Below are positions 7,783 to 15,438 of a stretch of DNA of 19,793 bases, one piece after another; position 1 is the stretch's first letter, and every line of letters starts with the position of its first letter. The notes under the pieces were generated by a model. It made no database searches. It had not been told where the DNA came from and saw only the letters and a program-made list of their open reading frames with translations. Source of the stretch: JBBDWJ01 sp040902925 (GTDB lineage Bacteria > Acidobacteriota > Terriglobia > Bryobacterales > UBA6623); NCBI GenBank assembly GCA_040902925.1, contig JBBDWJ010000225.1:1-19793 (forward strand), read 5' to 3'. Position numbers and translations under genes: made by a program.

Positions 7783-8458
7783 CGTTGTGTGGCTTCGAGG
7801 CAGGGAAATCGCCCTGCTTCTGGCGTTGTGTTGCTTCGTGGCTGCCGTCTCCCGGGCAAACCCTCCGCAGCCGGGCGGCGACCTGATCTTTTTTTCCAAG
7901 TCGTTCCCAGGAAGCAAGCCGGAGTATTTTGAGGTCACCGTCGACTCGTGGGGAAAGGCCTCCTATCGAGAGGATCCGGCCGAAGACCCAATAGAGTTCC
8001 AGTTGAACGACCAGGAAGTGCGGGAAGTTTTCGACCTCGCCCAAAGGATGAATCGGTTCCAGGCTCCGTTGCAGAGCGACCGCAAGGTAGCCTTCACAGG
8101 AGCAAAAACTCTCCGGTATCGCACGGCTGCGGGTGAGGAAGCAGAAGCTAAGTTTACCTACAGCACCAACCCTGACGCCCAGGAGATCGTGGCTTGGTTC
8201 GAGAGCGCCGGCGAAACCGAGCGGCATTTCCTGGAGCTCGATCGGGTAGTGCGGTTTGATCGCCTGGGAGTCAACAAGGCGCTGCTGTTGTTTCAAAGTT
8301 CGTTCGACAAGGGCCGGGTGGTGGGGGCAAAGCAGTTTCTGGGGATCCTCGGGACCATCGCCGAAGACACAAAGTTCATGCACATGGCACGCGCGCGCGC
8401 TGCTGCGTTGATCGAGCGGATCAGCGGAGACACTACTCCTCAGGAACGCGGCCGCTAG
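7748..8458 (+). CDS. Secreted protein of unknown function
   Basis: Not recognised as a named family. From GTG 7748 it has 236 residues. An N-terminal basic segment and hydrophobic core (about 21-34, IALLLALCCFVAAV) followed by SRA-N make a signal peptide; there is no lipobox. The mature part is mixed alpha/beta: a strand-rich first half (EYFEVTVDSWGKASY, then TLRYRTAAGEEAEAKFTY) and a helical C-terminal half ending in an Ala/Arg-rich helix. No catalytic pattern is evident. ATG 7721 and GTG 7787 are alternative starts; the latter would begin just after the ruvC stop and still give a full signal peptide. Its coding overlap with ruvC implies translational coupling. Its stop shares bases with that of the convergent parB. 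Confidence 0.8.
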   Translation: MGFNHGRWALASVVWLRGREIALLLALCCFVAAVSRANPPQPGGDLIFFSKSFPGSKPEYFEVTVDSWGKASYREDPAEDPIEFQLNDQEVREVFDLAQRMNRFQAPLQSDRKVAFTGAKTLRYRTAAGEEAEAKFTYSTNPDAQEIVAWFESAGETERHFLELDRVVRFDRLGVNKALLLFQSSFDKGRVVGAKQFLGILGTIAEDTKFMHMARARAAALIERISGDTTPQERGR

Positions 8459-9351
8459 TCTTTCACGATCCGCGAGTAGATACGATCGATATCTTCCTGC
8501 GAGTGGTACTCGATTTCGATGCGGCCGCTGTTCACGCCCCGTTGAACGAACCGCACGCGGGTTCCCAGCGCTCGTTCCATCTCTTCCAACGCAGCGGCTA
8601 TATTCGGATCGACAACCTTCTCTTGTTGCTCTGCGGGAGGGCGCTGTTGATCGCGGACCAGCCGTTCCACCTGACGCACGGACATGCCGTGGTCGGCAGC
8701 CTTTTTAGCCAGCGCGAGTTGCGCCGCCGGATCGTCGATAGACAATAAGGCGCGCGCATGGCCCATCGAGATTCGCTTCTCGGCGACGAGCTGCTGAATA
8801 TCCCTGGGCAGTTTGAGCAGCCTCAGCAGATTGGTTATTGTGGTGCGGTCCTTCCCGGTGCGAGTCGCTAGCTGTTCATGGCTCAAATCGAACTCATGAA
8901 CCATGCGATTGAGCGCTAGGGCGATTTCGATCGGATTGAGATCTTCACGCTGGATATTTTCGACCAGCGCGATTTCGAGGGCGCGATCCTTTTCAAACTC
9001 TTGGACAATACAAGGAATTTCGGCGATGCCGGCGATTTTTGAAGCCCGCCAACGCCGTTCTCCGACAATGATCTGAAAGCGCTCTCCGTGGGGTTGTACG
9101 ACGATCGGTTGGATCAGCCCGTCGACGCGAAGCGACTGCGCAAGTTCTTCGAGAGCCTCATCCCGAAAGACCTGTCGCGGCTGGTCCGGGTTCGGGTCGA
9201 TCCGGTCGAGGGGGATACGTCTGATCCGATCCTGAGGGAACGGCTCGGGTTCAACAGCGGCCGGCGCCGGTTTCGTGCTGGTTAGCAGTGCATTCAAGCC
9301 CCGCCCCAGGGCTTGTCGTCGCGGACCTTTTTCGTCAGGATTCGCAGGCAT
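8455..9351 (-). CDS. parB: Chromosome partitioning protein ParB
   Basis: A 298-residue CTP-dependent DNA clamp that loads at parS and spreads to organise the origin region for segregation by ParA. Seen in order: the LGRGLNALL box (15-23), which contacts ParA; the ParB/Srx CTPase domain with GERRWRA at 97-103 and ENIQRE at 131-136; a helix-turn-helix around 157-178 (SHEQLATRTGKDRTTITNLL) that reads parS; and a C-terminal dimerisation region ending DIDRIYSRIVKD. It lies 27 bases after the reconstructed parA stop, so the two form an operon. Two parS sites lie just upstream of parA. Its stop overlaps that of the convergent secreted-protein gene within CTAG. Confidence 0.97.
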   Translation of the reverse strand: MPANPDEKGPRRQALGRGLNALLTSTKPAPAAVEPEPFPQDRIRRIPLDRIDPNPDQPRQVFRDEALEELAQSLRVDGLIQPIVVQPHGERFQIIVGERRWRASKIAGIAEIPCIVQEFEKDRALEIALVENIQREDLNPIEIALALNRMVHEFDLSHEQLATRTGKDRTTITNLLRLLKLPRDIQQLVAEKRISMGHARALLSIDDPAAQLALAKKAADHGMSVRQVERLVRDQQRPPAEQQEKVVDPNIAAALEEMERALGTRVRFVQRGVNSGRIEIEYHSQEDIDRIYSRIVKD

Positions 9352-9378
9352 CTTTGCTACTACAAATATAGTACTACG

Positions 9379-10157
9379 TCAATTGGTAGCTGCCTGCTCA
9401 CTACGCTGGTGACGAGCGAGCAGTTCGCGGGCTAGCTGCAGATAGCTTTGGGCGCCCTTCGAGGNNNNNNNNNNGGCGCTTCCGCGAGGCGTACATTGCG
9501 CGGAATAACGGTTTCAAACACCTCGGTGTCAAAAAACTGCCGCAGATCCGCAGCTACCTGTCGCATCAAGGTTGTTCGATCGTCGAACATCGTCAACAGG
9601 ACACCTTCGATAGCGAGGCCGGGGTTAAGGCCCTGCCGCACTCGCTCAATGGTGTCCAGTAACGCTGAAATTCCCTCGAGTGCAAAGTACTCACACTGTA
9701 TCGGGATCAGCACTGAGTCAGCCGCGATCAAAGCGTTCAAGGTAAGCAGATCGAGGGCCGGGGGGCAGTCTAAAAGGATAAAATTGTACTCGTGGCGAGT
9801 CGGCGCAATCGCCTCACGCAAACGGGTCTCTCGACCAGCGGTATCGACCAGCTCCACATTGGCGCCCACAAGGTGCCGGCTTGAGGGAATCAAATCCAGG
9901 CCAGCCGTTTCCGTATGGGTGACGACTTGGGAAAGCGCTACCCGGTCAGTAAGCAAATTATAGAGGCTGGGCCGCGCCGGGTCGTGCGGAAACCCAAGCC
10001 CGCTCGAAGAATTCGCCTGCGGATCACAGTCGATCAGCAGGACTTTGCAATCCGCGGCCGCCAGTGAGGCAGACAGGTTGATGGCAGTGGTGGTTTTGCC
10101 CACACCGCCTTTTTGGTTGGCTATGCCGATTACTTTACCCATGGGTATCGTTGCCAT
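9379..10157 (-). CDS. parA: Chromosome partitioning ATPase ParA (Soj), interrupted by an assembly gap
   Basis: A deviant-Walker-A ATPase that binds DNA non-specifically and moves ParB-parS complexes. KGGVGKTT (16-23) is the Walker A; IDCDPQAN and LLDCPP are the following family motifs. The N-terminus is MATIPMGK, and Met6 is an alternative start. Ten N at 9465-9474 interrupt the gene after RLAEA. Read literally, the frame then gives a false end (stop at 9432). Shifting frame after the gap gives SKGAQSYLQLAREL and a stop at 9379, the expected ParA tail. Family spacing predicts about 35 missing bases, which also fits the frame (missing length must be 2 modulo 3). The gene is therefore probably intact in the organism. 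parB follows by 27 bases. Confidence 0.93.
9465..9474. other. Assembly gap (10 N) inside parA
   Basis: The ten N are a placeholder: ten bases do not keep parA in frame, whereas a length of 2 modulo 3 does. About 35 missing bases is my estimate from normal ParA spacing. Confidence 0.9.
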
Positions 10158-10205
10158 GGCCGCCGAACAAATGTAGCACAGATAGGCAGGGTGGCGGTCG
10201 GATGA

Positions 10206-10221
10206 TGTTCCACGTGGAACA
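10206..10221. promoter_or_regulatory. parS: parS site 1 (ParB binding palindrome)
   Basis: TGTTCCACGTGGAACA is a perfect 16-bp palindrome and matches the conserved bacterial parS consensus (TGTTNCACGTGNAACA). It lies 49 bases upstream of the parA start. ParB would load here as a clamp and could also repress its own operon. Confidence 0.95.
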
Positions 10222-10275
10222 ATTCGAGCAGTCTTTGTTGTCGCCTACCGAAACAAATCCCTCCCCGCCTGTTCC

Positions 10276-10291
10276 GGTTCCACGTGGAACC
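10276..10291. promoter_or_regulatory. parS: parS site 2 (variant palindrome abutting the rsmG stop)
   Basis: GGTTCCACGTGGAACC is a second perfect 16-bp palindrome with the same 14-bp core and G/C instead of T/A at the outermost positions. Its centre is 70 bp from that of site 1. Its last base is the final base of the rsmG stop codon. Confidence 0.9.
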
Positions 10292-10902
10292 TAGTTCTGA
10301 ACAGTCCCGGTGAGGATAGCCGTCCTGCTATCCCATACGAGTGGGTGCTCCACCATCTCAGAGAGTCCGAGGATCCTACCAACTTCCTCGGAGCCGCTTG
10401 CGCTTACGAGCACGGCTACTTTCCGCACTGATCTCACTAGTGGTTCCGACAGACCCTCGCTGGCCACCGCTCGCATGACCGCCCACTCGAAACACTCCGT
10501 AAGGTCCTCGAAACGCCCAGCAACCACCCTGGCATTGGCGAGATTGCGCGCCGCCTCCTTCAGAAACACGGCTTTCTTCCCAACAGACTCCACGAGCACT
10601 ATCTGGCGTTCAGGGCAGTAGACCGCCACGGGTAGCCCGGGGAAACCGCCCCCCGATCCAATGTCCACAACCGAACCATCGCCCGGGCCTAGAACACTGG
10701 CAAGGGCAAGGGATTCTCCAAAATGCCGCGTCACGACGTCCGCCAACCGTCTCACGGTGGTGAGGTTCATCCGGTCGTTCCATCTTTTGAGGAGCCTATA
10801 GTGCGCGTAGAGGGCGCTGCGCTGCCCAGAATCCAGGGTAATTCCCAAATCCATCAGGACGCGCGAAAGGACCTGCTCGAAGTCCGCGCTCTCCTCGGAC
10901 AC
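10291..10902 (-). CDS. rsmG: 16S rRNA (guanine527-N7)-methyltransferase RsmG (GidB)
   Basis: A 203-residue SAM-dependent enzyme that makes m7G527 in the 530 loop of 16S rRNA; in other bacteria its loss gives low-level streptomycin resistance. The SAM-binding motif VVDIGSGGGFPGLP lies at 78-91, preceded by the family block WNDRMNLTTV (41-50) and RHFGESL, where many homologues have an RHxxDSL-type sequence. VLVESVGKKAVFL (102-114) is the next SAM-fold element. The start is 3 bases after the mnmG stop, so the two are cotranscribed in the classical gidA-gidB pair. The stop codon touches parS site 2. Confidence 0.95.
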   Translation of the reverse strand: MSEESADFEQVLSRVLMDLGITLDSGQRSALYAHYRLLKRWNDRMNLTTVRRLADVVTRHFGESLALASVLGPGDGSVVDIGSGGGFPGLPVAVYCPERQIVLVESVGKKAVFLKEAARNLANARVVAGRFEDLTECFEWAVMRAVASEGLSEPLVRSVRKVAVLVSASGSEEVGRILGLSEMVEHPLVWDSRTAILTGTVQN

Positions 10903-10905
10903 GTC

Positions 10906-12807
10906 CTACCTGCCAGCCGACAGGAACACGTTGAGGATCTGTACAGCCGCCGGAGTAACTCCGGGGATACGGCCAGCCTGACCAAGCGTTGCCGGCTGGA
11001 TACGAACCATTTTCTCAACAATCTCGCGAGAGAGCCCCGGGATGGCGCCGAACTCAACCCCTTCGGGAATCTTGCGTCCGTCGAGTTTATGCGCCTGCTC
11101 TACCTGCCTTCGCTGTTGAGCCAAATATCCCTCGTATTTGATCTCTGTTTCAACAGCCTTCCACTCGGCCGCCGTCTGACTCACTCCGGTTCGGCGCACG
11201 ATCAGTTCCTGCATCTGCGCCATTACAACCTCCGGCCGCCGTAGAAGCTGCTCCAGCGTCTGTCCAGGAGCATTTACAGGCATTCCGCCAGCGGCAAGGC
11301 GCTCACGATCGCCTGCTTCGGGCCGAAACTCTCTTACGAATACCCGGACCTTGGCTTTTCGATCTTGTCTGTTCAGAAACCTCGTCCATTCCGGCTCCCG
11401 AATCATTCCAGCCCTGCGGGCAATGGGCGTCAACCTTTCATCTGCGTTATCGATTCTCAAGTGGAGCCGGAACTCCGCCCGAGACGTGAACATACGGTAT
11501 GGCTCGTCGGTCCCCTTGGTAATCAGGTCATCGATAAGGATACCGATATACGCGCTGGTCCGGTCGAGCACCACCCGTTCCCGCCCCTGAATCCGGCAGG
11601 CGGCGTTGATTCCGGCCATCAGACCCTGACAAGCCGCTTCCTCGTAGCCCGTCGTGCCGTTGATCTGCCCCGCCAGGTACAACCCATCCATTCGCTTCGC
11701 CTCTAGCGTGTGGCGCAGCTCGGTGGCGTCCACGGCGTCGTACTCGATCGCATACCCCGGCCGAATCATTTCCGCCCGATCCAACCCCGGAATCGAAGCC
11801 ACCATCGCCGCCTGAACGTCGATGGGCATGCTTGTTGACATGCCGTTGACGTATACCTCGTTCGTGTCGAGCCCTTCGGGCTCGAGGAAAATCTGGTGGC
11901 GCGTCTTATCTCGGAATTTAACCACCTTGTCCTCAATGGAGGGGCAGTACCGCGGGCCGATTCCCTCGATCTGGCCGCTGTAAAGCGGCGACCGATCCAG
12001 ATTCTCGCGCAGAACCCGCAAAGTCCCTTCTGTCGTATAGGCGATATGACAGTGGATCTGCTCGCGGTCGATCCTCTCCGTCGAAAACGAAAACGGCGTC
12101 GGATTCTGGTCGCCTGCTTGCGGCTCAAAACGATCCCACTGAATCGTTCTGCCATCGAGTCGCGGAGGTGTGCCCGTCTTTAACCGCGTGCATCGAAACC
12201 CTAGCTTTCGCAGCGCCTCCCCCAGCATTACCGACGCCGGCTCGCCGCTCCGACCCGCTGGATATCGCCGCTGTCCGATATGAACCAGCCCATTTAGAAA
12301 GGTACCTGTTGTAACGACTACTGCCTGAGCACTAATCCTTCTGCCGTCTAGCAGCTCCACGCCGACGATTCGCCGGCCTTGGTCGCCCTCCTCAGTCTGG
12401 CCCCTGTTCTCCACGATGAGGTCCACCACCTCAGCCTGCTTGATGACGACGTTTGGCTCTTGTTCCAGGAGCTGCCGCATCTTCACGCGATATTGCTTCT
12501 TGTCGCATTGCGCCCGCGGCGACCAGACTGCCGGGCCTCTGCTGGTGTTGAGCAGCCGGAACTGAATCCCAACCGCGTCCGTTACGACCCCCATGATGCC
12601 GCCCATCGCATCGATCTCCCGTACAAGGTGGCCCTTGGCAATGCCACCGACGGCCGGGTTACACGACATCTGTGCAATCAGATCGAGGTTGAATGTGACC
12701 AGCGCCGTGCGCATACCCAGACGCGCCGCAGCCATCGCGGCCTCACAGCCCGCGTGGCCCGCGCCGACCACGATCACGTCATACTTCTCGTTGAAGGTTA
12801 CAGCCAT
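10906..12807 (-). CDS. mnmG: tRNA uridine 5-carboxymethylaminomethyl modification enzyme MnmG (GidA)
   Basis: A 633-residue FAD enzyme, the usual length, that works with the GTPase MnmE to add the (carboxymethyl)aminomethyl group to wobble U34 of several tRNAs. Visible are the FAD-binding GAGHAGCEAA (15-24), the family signature CNPAVGGIAKGHLVREID (49-66), GPRYCPSIEDK with a conserved cysteine, and YLAGQINGTTGYEEAA near the end of the FAD domain. A helical C-terminal domain, which in the family contacts MnmE and tRNA, ends GRIPGVTPAAVQILNVF. mnmE is not in this window. The gene diverges from purD across 133 bp and starts the mnmG-rsmG operon. Met1 fits the family start. Confidence 0.97.
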   Translation of the reverse strand: MAVTFNEKYDVIVVGAGHAGCEAAMAAARLGMRTALVTFNLDLIAQMSCNPAVGGIAKGHLVREIDAMGGIMGVVTDAVGIQFRLLNTSRGPAVWSPRAQCDKKQYRVKMRQLLEQEPNVVIKQAEVVDLIVENRGQTEEGDQGRRIVGVELLDGRRISAQAVVVTTGTFLNGLVHIGQRRYPAGRSGEPASVMLGEALRKLGFRCTRLKTGTPPRLDGRTIQWDRFEPQAGDQNPTPFSFSTERIDREQIHCHIAYTTEGTLRVLRENLDRSPLYSGQIEGIGPRYCPSIEDKVVKFRDKTRHQIFLEPEGLDTNEVYVNGMSTSMPIDVQAAMVASIPGLDRAEMIRPGYAIEYDAVDATELRHTLEAKRMDGLYLAGQINGTTGYEEAACQGLMAGINAACRIQGRERVVLDRTSAYIGILIDDLITKGTDEPYRMFTSRAEFRLHLRIDNADERLTPIARRAGMIREPEWTRFLNRQDRKAKVRVFVREFRPEAGDRERLAAGGMPVNAPGQTLEQLLRRPEVVMAQMQELIVRRTGVSQTAAEWKAVETEIKYEGYLAQQRRQVEQAHKLDGRKIPEGVEFGAIPGLSREIVEKMVRIQPATLGQAGRIPGVTPAAVQILNVFLSAGR

Positions 12808-12836
12808 TCCACACCAGCACTTTCGACTTTCCTGTT

Positions 12837-12865
12837 ATTCTATGCGTTCGTATCAGCGGGAGCAA
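12837..12865 (-). promoter_or_regulatory. Possible mnmG promoter
   Basis: On the minus strand: TTGCTC (12865-12860), a 17-base spacer, then TAGAAT (12842-12837; 5 of 6). The -35 matches only 3 of 6. A start about 7 bases downstream would give a leader of roughly 22 bases before the mnmG ATG. It lies in the 133-bp divergent gap with purD, where no equally good plus-strand promoter was found. Confidence 0.35.
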
Positions 12866-12940
12866 AAGCGGCCCTTCGTTCGCCTACGTCCGAATATCCG
12901 ATACCCGCGGCACTTTTGTCCCCGCCGGTAGCCCGACTCG

Positions 12941-14206
12941 ATGAAAGTATTAGTAATAGGTAGTGGCGGCAGAGAGCACGCTCTTGTTTGGAAACTCCGG
13001 CAATCGCCTGCCGTTGAGCAGGTTTACTGCGTGCCGGGAAACGCCGGCATCGCGATGGAGGCCTCTTGCATCCCTGGGGATGTCCTTTCCCCCAAGGAGC
13101 TGGCTTGCCTGGCGGAAACTCTCGCTGTCGATTTAACGGTGGTTGGACCGGAGGCCCCGCTCGTCGCGGGTTTGGTCGACGAATTCGAGGCCCGCGGACG
13201 GACGGTCCTGGGGCCTACCAGCGCCGCCGCGCAGCTCGAGGGCAGCAAGCTCTTTGCCAAACAGTTTCTGCAGACCCACAACATACCGAGCGCCCGCTAC
13301 GCCGTGGTTAACACACCCGCGGACATCTCGCCCGCCCTCGCAAGCTTTGGATTTCCTGTGGTCATCAAGGCTGACGGGCTCGCAGCCGGCAAAGGCGTAG
13401 TGATCGCACAGGACGAATCCGAGGCGACGAAAACGACCACCGACATGTTGAGCGGCGTGTTCGTCGGTCAAGCCGGGCGCCGCGTTGTTGTCGAAGAATT
13501 CCTTCAGGGACCCGAAGCCAGCTTCATCCTCCTCACCGACGGCACGGCTTATCTGCCGTTTCCGGCGACTCAGGATCATAAGCGGGTGTTTGACGACGAC
13601 CAGGGACCCAACACGGGTGGCATGGGCGCTTTTTGCGCACCGGGCATTCTCTCGCCGGAGCAATATAAGACTGTCGTTGAAACAATCATCGAGCCGACCC
13701 TGGCCGGGGCGCGCAAACTCGGTCATCCCTTCCGCGGCTTTCTCTACTGTGGCTTGATGCTAACCGCCGACGGGCCCAAGGTTCTCGAGTTCAACGTTAG
13801 GATGGGCGACCCGGAAACCCAGCCTCTGCTCTACGCACTCGAAAGCGATGACTTTGCCGAGATCCTGTTCGCTGCAGCCAAAGGGAGCTTAGGCTCAGCA
13901 CAACTATCGTGGAAACAACAATCGACCGCCTGCGTGGTCTTGGCCTCTGGAGGCTATCCGGGTCCGTACAAAAGAGGGCTTCCTATCACCGGACTCGATG
14001 AGGCACAAGCGGCCGGAGCGACCGTCTTCCACGCTGGTACCTTGTTGCGCGAAGGGCGACCCGTCACAGCCGGTGGGAGGGTTCTTGGCGTGACGGCCGC
14101 CGGGGACACGCTCGCCGATGCCCTCAAAAACACCTACTCTGCGGCTGAGAAAATTCATTTCGAGGGCTGCCACTACCGTCGGGATATTGGCAAGAAAGCC
14201 CTTTGA
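12941..14206 (+). CDS. purD: Phosphoribosylamine-glycine ligase (GAR synthetase)
   Basis: A 421-residue ATP-grasp enzyme that joins phosphoribosylamine and glycine in the second step of purine synthesis. The N-terminal domain starts VLVIGSGGREHAL (3-15) with VVGPEAPL (67-74). The ATP-grasp core shows VIKADGLAAGKG (141-152), DHKRVFDDDQGPNTGGMGA (212-230) and LEFNVRMGDPETQ (282-294, the PurD signature). The C-terminal domain ends with the GCHYRRDIGKKAL tail. Length and ends are normal. No strong Shine-Dalgarno sequence precedes the ATG. It diverges from mnmG. The oxidoreductase gene follows after 52 bases, close enough for read-through but with its own ribosome site and no pathway link. Confidence 0.97.
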   Translation: MKVLVIGSGGREHALVWKLRQSPAVEQVYCVPGNAGIAMEASCIPGDVLSPKELACLAETLAVDLTVVGPEAPLVAGLVDEFEARGRTVLGPTSAAAQLEGSKLFAKQFLQTHNIPSARYAVVNTPADISPALASFGFPVVIKADGLAAGKGVVIAQDESEATKTTTDMLSGVFVGQAGRRVVVEEFLQGPEASFILLTDGTAYLPFPATQDHKRVFDDDQGPNTGGMGAFCAPGILSPEQYKTVVETIIEPTLAGARKLGHPFRGFLYCGLMLTADGPKVLEFNVRMGDPETQPLLYALESDDFAEILFAAAKGSLGSAQLSWKQQSTACVVLASGGYPGPYKRGLPITGLDEAQAAGATVFHAGTLLREGRPVTAGGRVLGVTAAGDTLADALKNTYSAAEKIHFEGCHYRRDIGKKAL

Positions 14207-14242
14207 ATCAGCAGTGTAGGAAAGCATGGTCACTTAGTAACC

Positions 14243-14250
14243 AAGGAAGA
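14243..14250 (+). promoter_or_regulatory. Ribosome binding site of the Gfo/Idh/MocA-type gene
   Basis: AAGGAAGA lies 8 bases before the ATG at 14259, one of the clearer Shine-Dalgarno sequences in the window. Confidence 0.6.
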
Positions 14251-14258
14251 TAGCTACT

Positions 14259-15272
14259 ATGAATGTAGGATTAATTGGCACGGGCGCCATCGCACACAAG
14301 CACGCCGATAGCTACAAAGAAATCGGCTACCGCGTGGTCGCCGTGTCCAATCGCGGCGTCGATAAAGGCCGCGAGTTCGCCCGCAAGTATGGCGCCGAGT
14401 TCGTTGCCGACTACCAGGAGGTCTGCGCCCGCGCGGCCGTCGACTATATCGACGTCTGTACCTTCCCGGACTCCCACCTCGACCTCGTCAAAGCTTGCGC
14501 CGCCAACAAGAAACCTGTCCTTGTACAGAAGCCGATCGCCCTCACTCTCGCTGACGCCAGGGCCATGATCGACTTAACCCAAGCCGCTGGCGTGCAGCTC
14601 GGAGTGGTGAGCCAGCATCGCTTCGACGATGCCAGCATCTTTCTCAAGAAGGCGATCGACGGCGGGCGCCTCGGCAAGATTCTGCAGGCCGATGGATACG
14701 TGAAGTGGCACCGGCCGCAGTCCTACTATGACCGCCCCGGCAAGGGCACGTGGGCTGTCGAAGGCGGTGGAGCGCTGATCAACCAGGGCATCCACACGGT
14801 AGACGTCCTGCAGTACCTTGCCGGTCCCGTGGGAGAAGTCTGCGCGCACTGGCAGCTCGCCGCAGCCCACACGATGGAGTCCGAAGACATCGTGAATGCT
14901 CTGGTGCGCTACAAGAGCGGCGCAACCGGAGTCATCCAGGCAGCGACCGCGATTCATCCGGGTTACCCGGAGCGACTGGAGTTCCACGGCACAAAAGGGT
15001 CCGCGACGATTACCGGCGACCGCCTCACTGCCTGGGATGTCCAAGGCGACCCAGGCGACGACGCACCGCTAGCCACGAGCGTGGACTCTGGCGCGGCTGA
15101 CCCGATGGCAATTTCGCTCGAGCCCATCAAGCGGCAGTTTCTCGATTTCGGCAACGCCGTCAAGAATAAGACCAAGCCGCTGCTGGACGGGGAAGAAGGG
15201 TTTCGCGCGCTACAGATTGTGCTTGGCGTCTATGAGTCAGCGCGCTCGGGGAAGGCTGTTTCGCTGGCGTAG
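14259..15272 (+). CDS. Gfo/Idh/MocA-family oxidoreductase
   Basis: A 337-residue NAD(P)-dependent dehydrogenase of the glucose-fructose oxidoreductase / inositol dehydrogenase / MocA family. The N-terminal Rossmann fold starts VGLIGTGAIAHKHADS (GxGxxA-type, Gly7 and Gly9). The usual EKP motif is QKP here (90-92) and keeps the catalytic Lys91. The C-terminal half has GGGALINQGIHTVD (169-182) with the family's catalytic His179. There is no signal peptide, so unlike many exported acidobacterial members it acts in the cytoplasm. The substrate is probably a sugar, sugar acid or cyclitol. The convergent uxaA-type gene supports sugar-acid or polyol breakdown, but exact chemistry cannot be assigned. 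It may be transcribed with purD by read-through. Confidence 0.9.
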   Translation: MNVGLIGTGAIAHKHADSYKEIGYRVVAVSNRGVDKGREFARKYGAEFVADYQEVCARAAVDYIDVCTFPDSHLDLVKACAANKKPVLVQKPIALTLADARAMIDLTQAAGVQLGVVSQHRFDDASIFLKKAIDGGRLGKILQADGYVKWHRPQSYYDRPGKGTWAVEGGGALINQGIHTVDVLQYLAGPVGEVCAHWQLAAAHTMESEDIVNALVRYKSGATGVIQAATAIHPGYPERLEFHGTKGSATITGDRLTAWDVQGDPGDDAPLATSVDSGAADPMAISLEPIKRQFLDFGNAVKNKTKPLLDGEEGFRALQIVLGVYESARSGKAVSLA

Positions 15273-15411
15273 CTTTCAAAGCCGCCAGGACAGGCACTAG
15301 CAGCAAAGAACTCCCGCAACCCTTCGGAAACCCATCGACTCTCGATCTCAATCGTGGGGAACGCCGCACTAGGACGGGTCCCGTAGCTCCACGCGGAAAT
15401 CAGCCGCCGCA

Positions 15412-15438
15412 GTCCTGTTGCGTTCGTTTTTACAGGAC
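15412..15438. repeat. Inverted repeat over the uxaA stop codon, between convergent genes
   Basis: GTCCTGT (15412-15418) and ACAGGAC (15432-15438) are perfect 7-bp arms around a 13-base loop that holds a run of five T on the plus strand. The uxaA stop lies in the right arm and loop. It could be a weak hairpin in the convergent gap, but the T run is inside the loop rather than after it, so this is not a standard intrinsic terminator. Confidence 0.4.

Noticed and set aside
10158..10290. Replication origin in the parS region
   Set aside because: The region is not AT-rich, has no DnaA-box cluster and no dnaA neighbour. The parS sites suggest proximity to the origin but not the origin itself.
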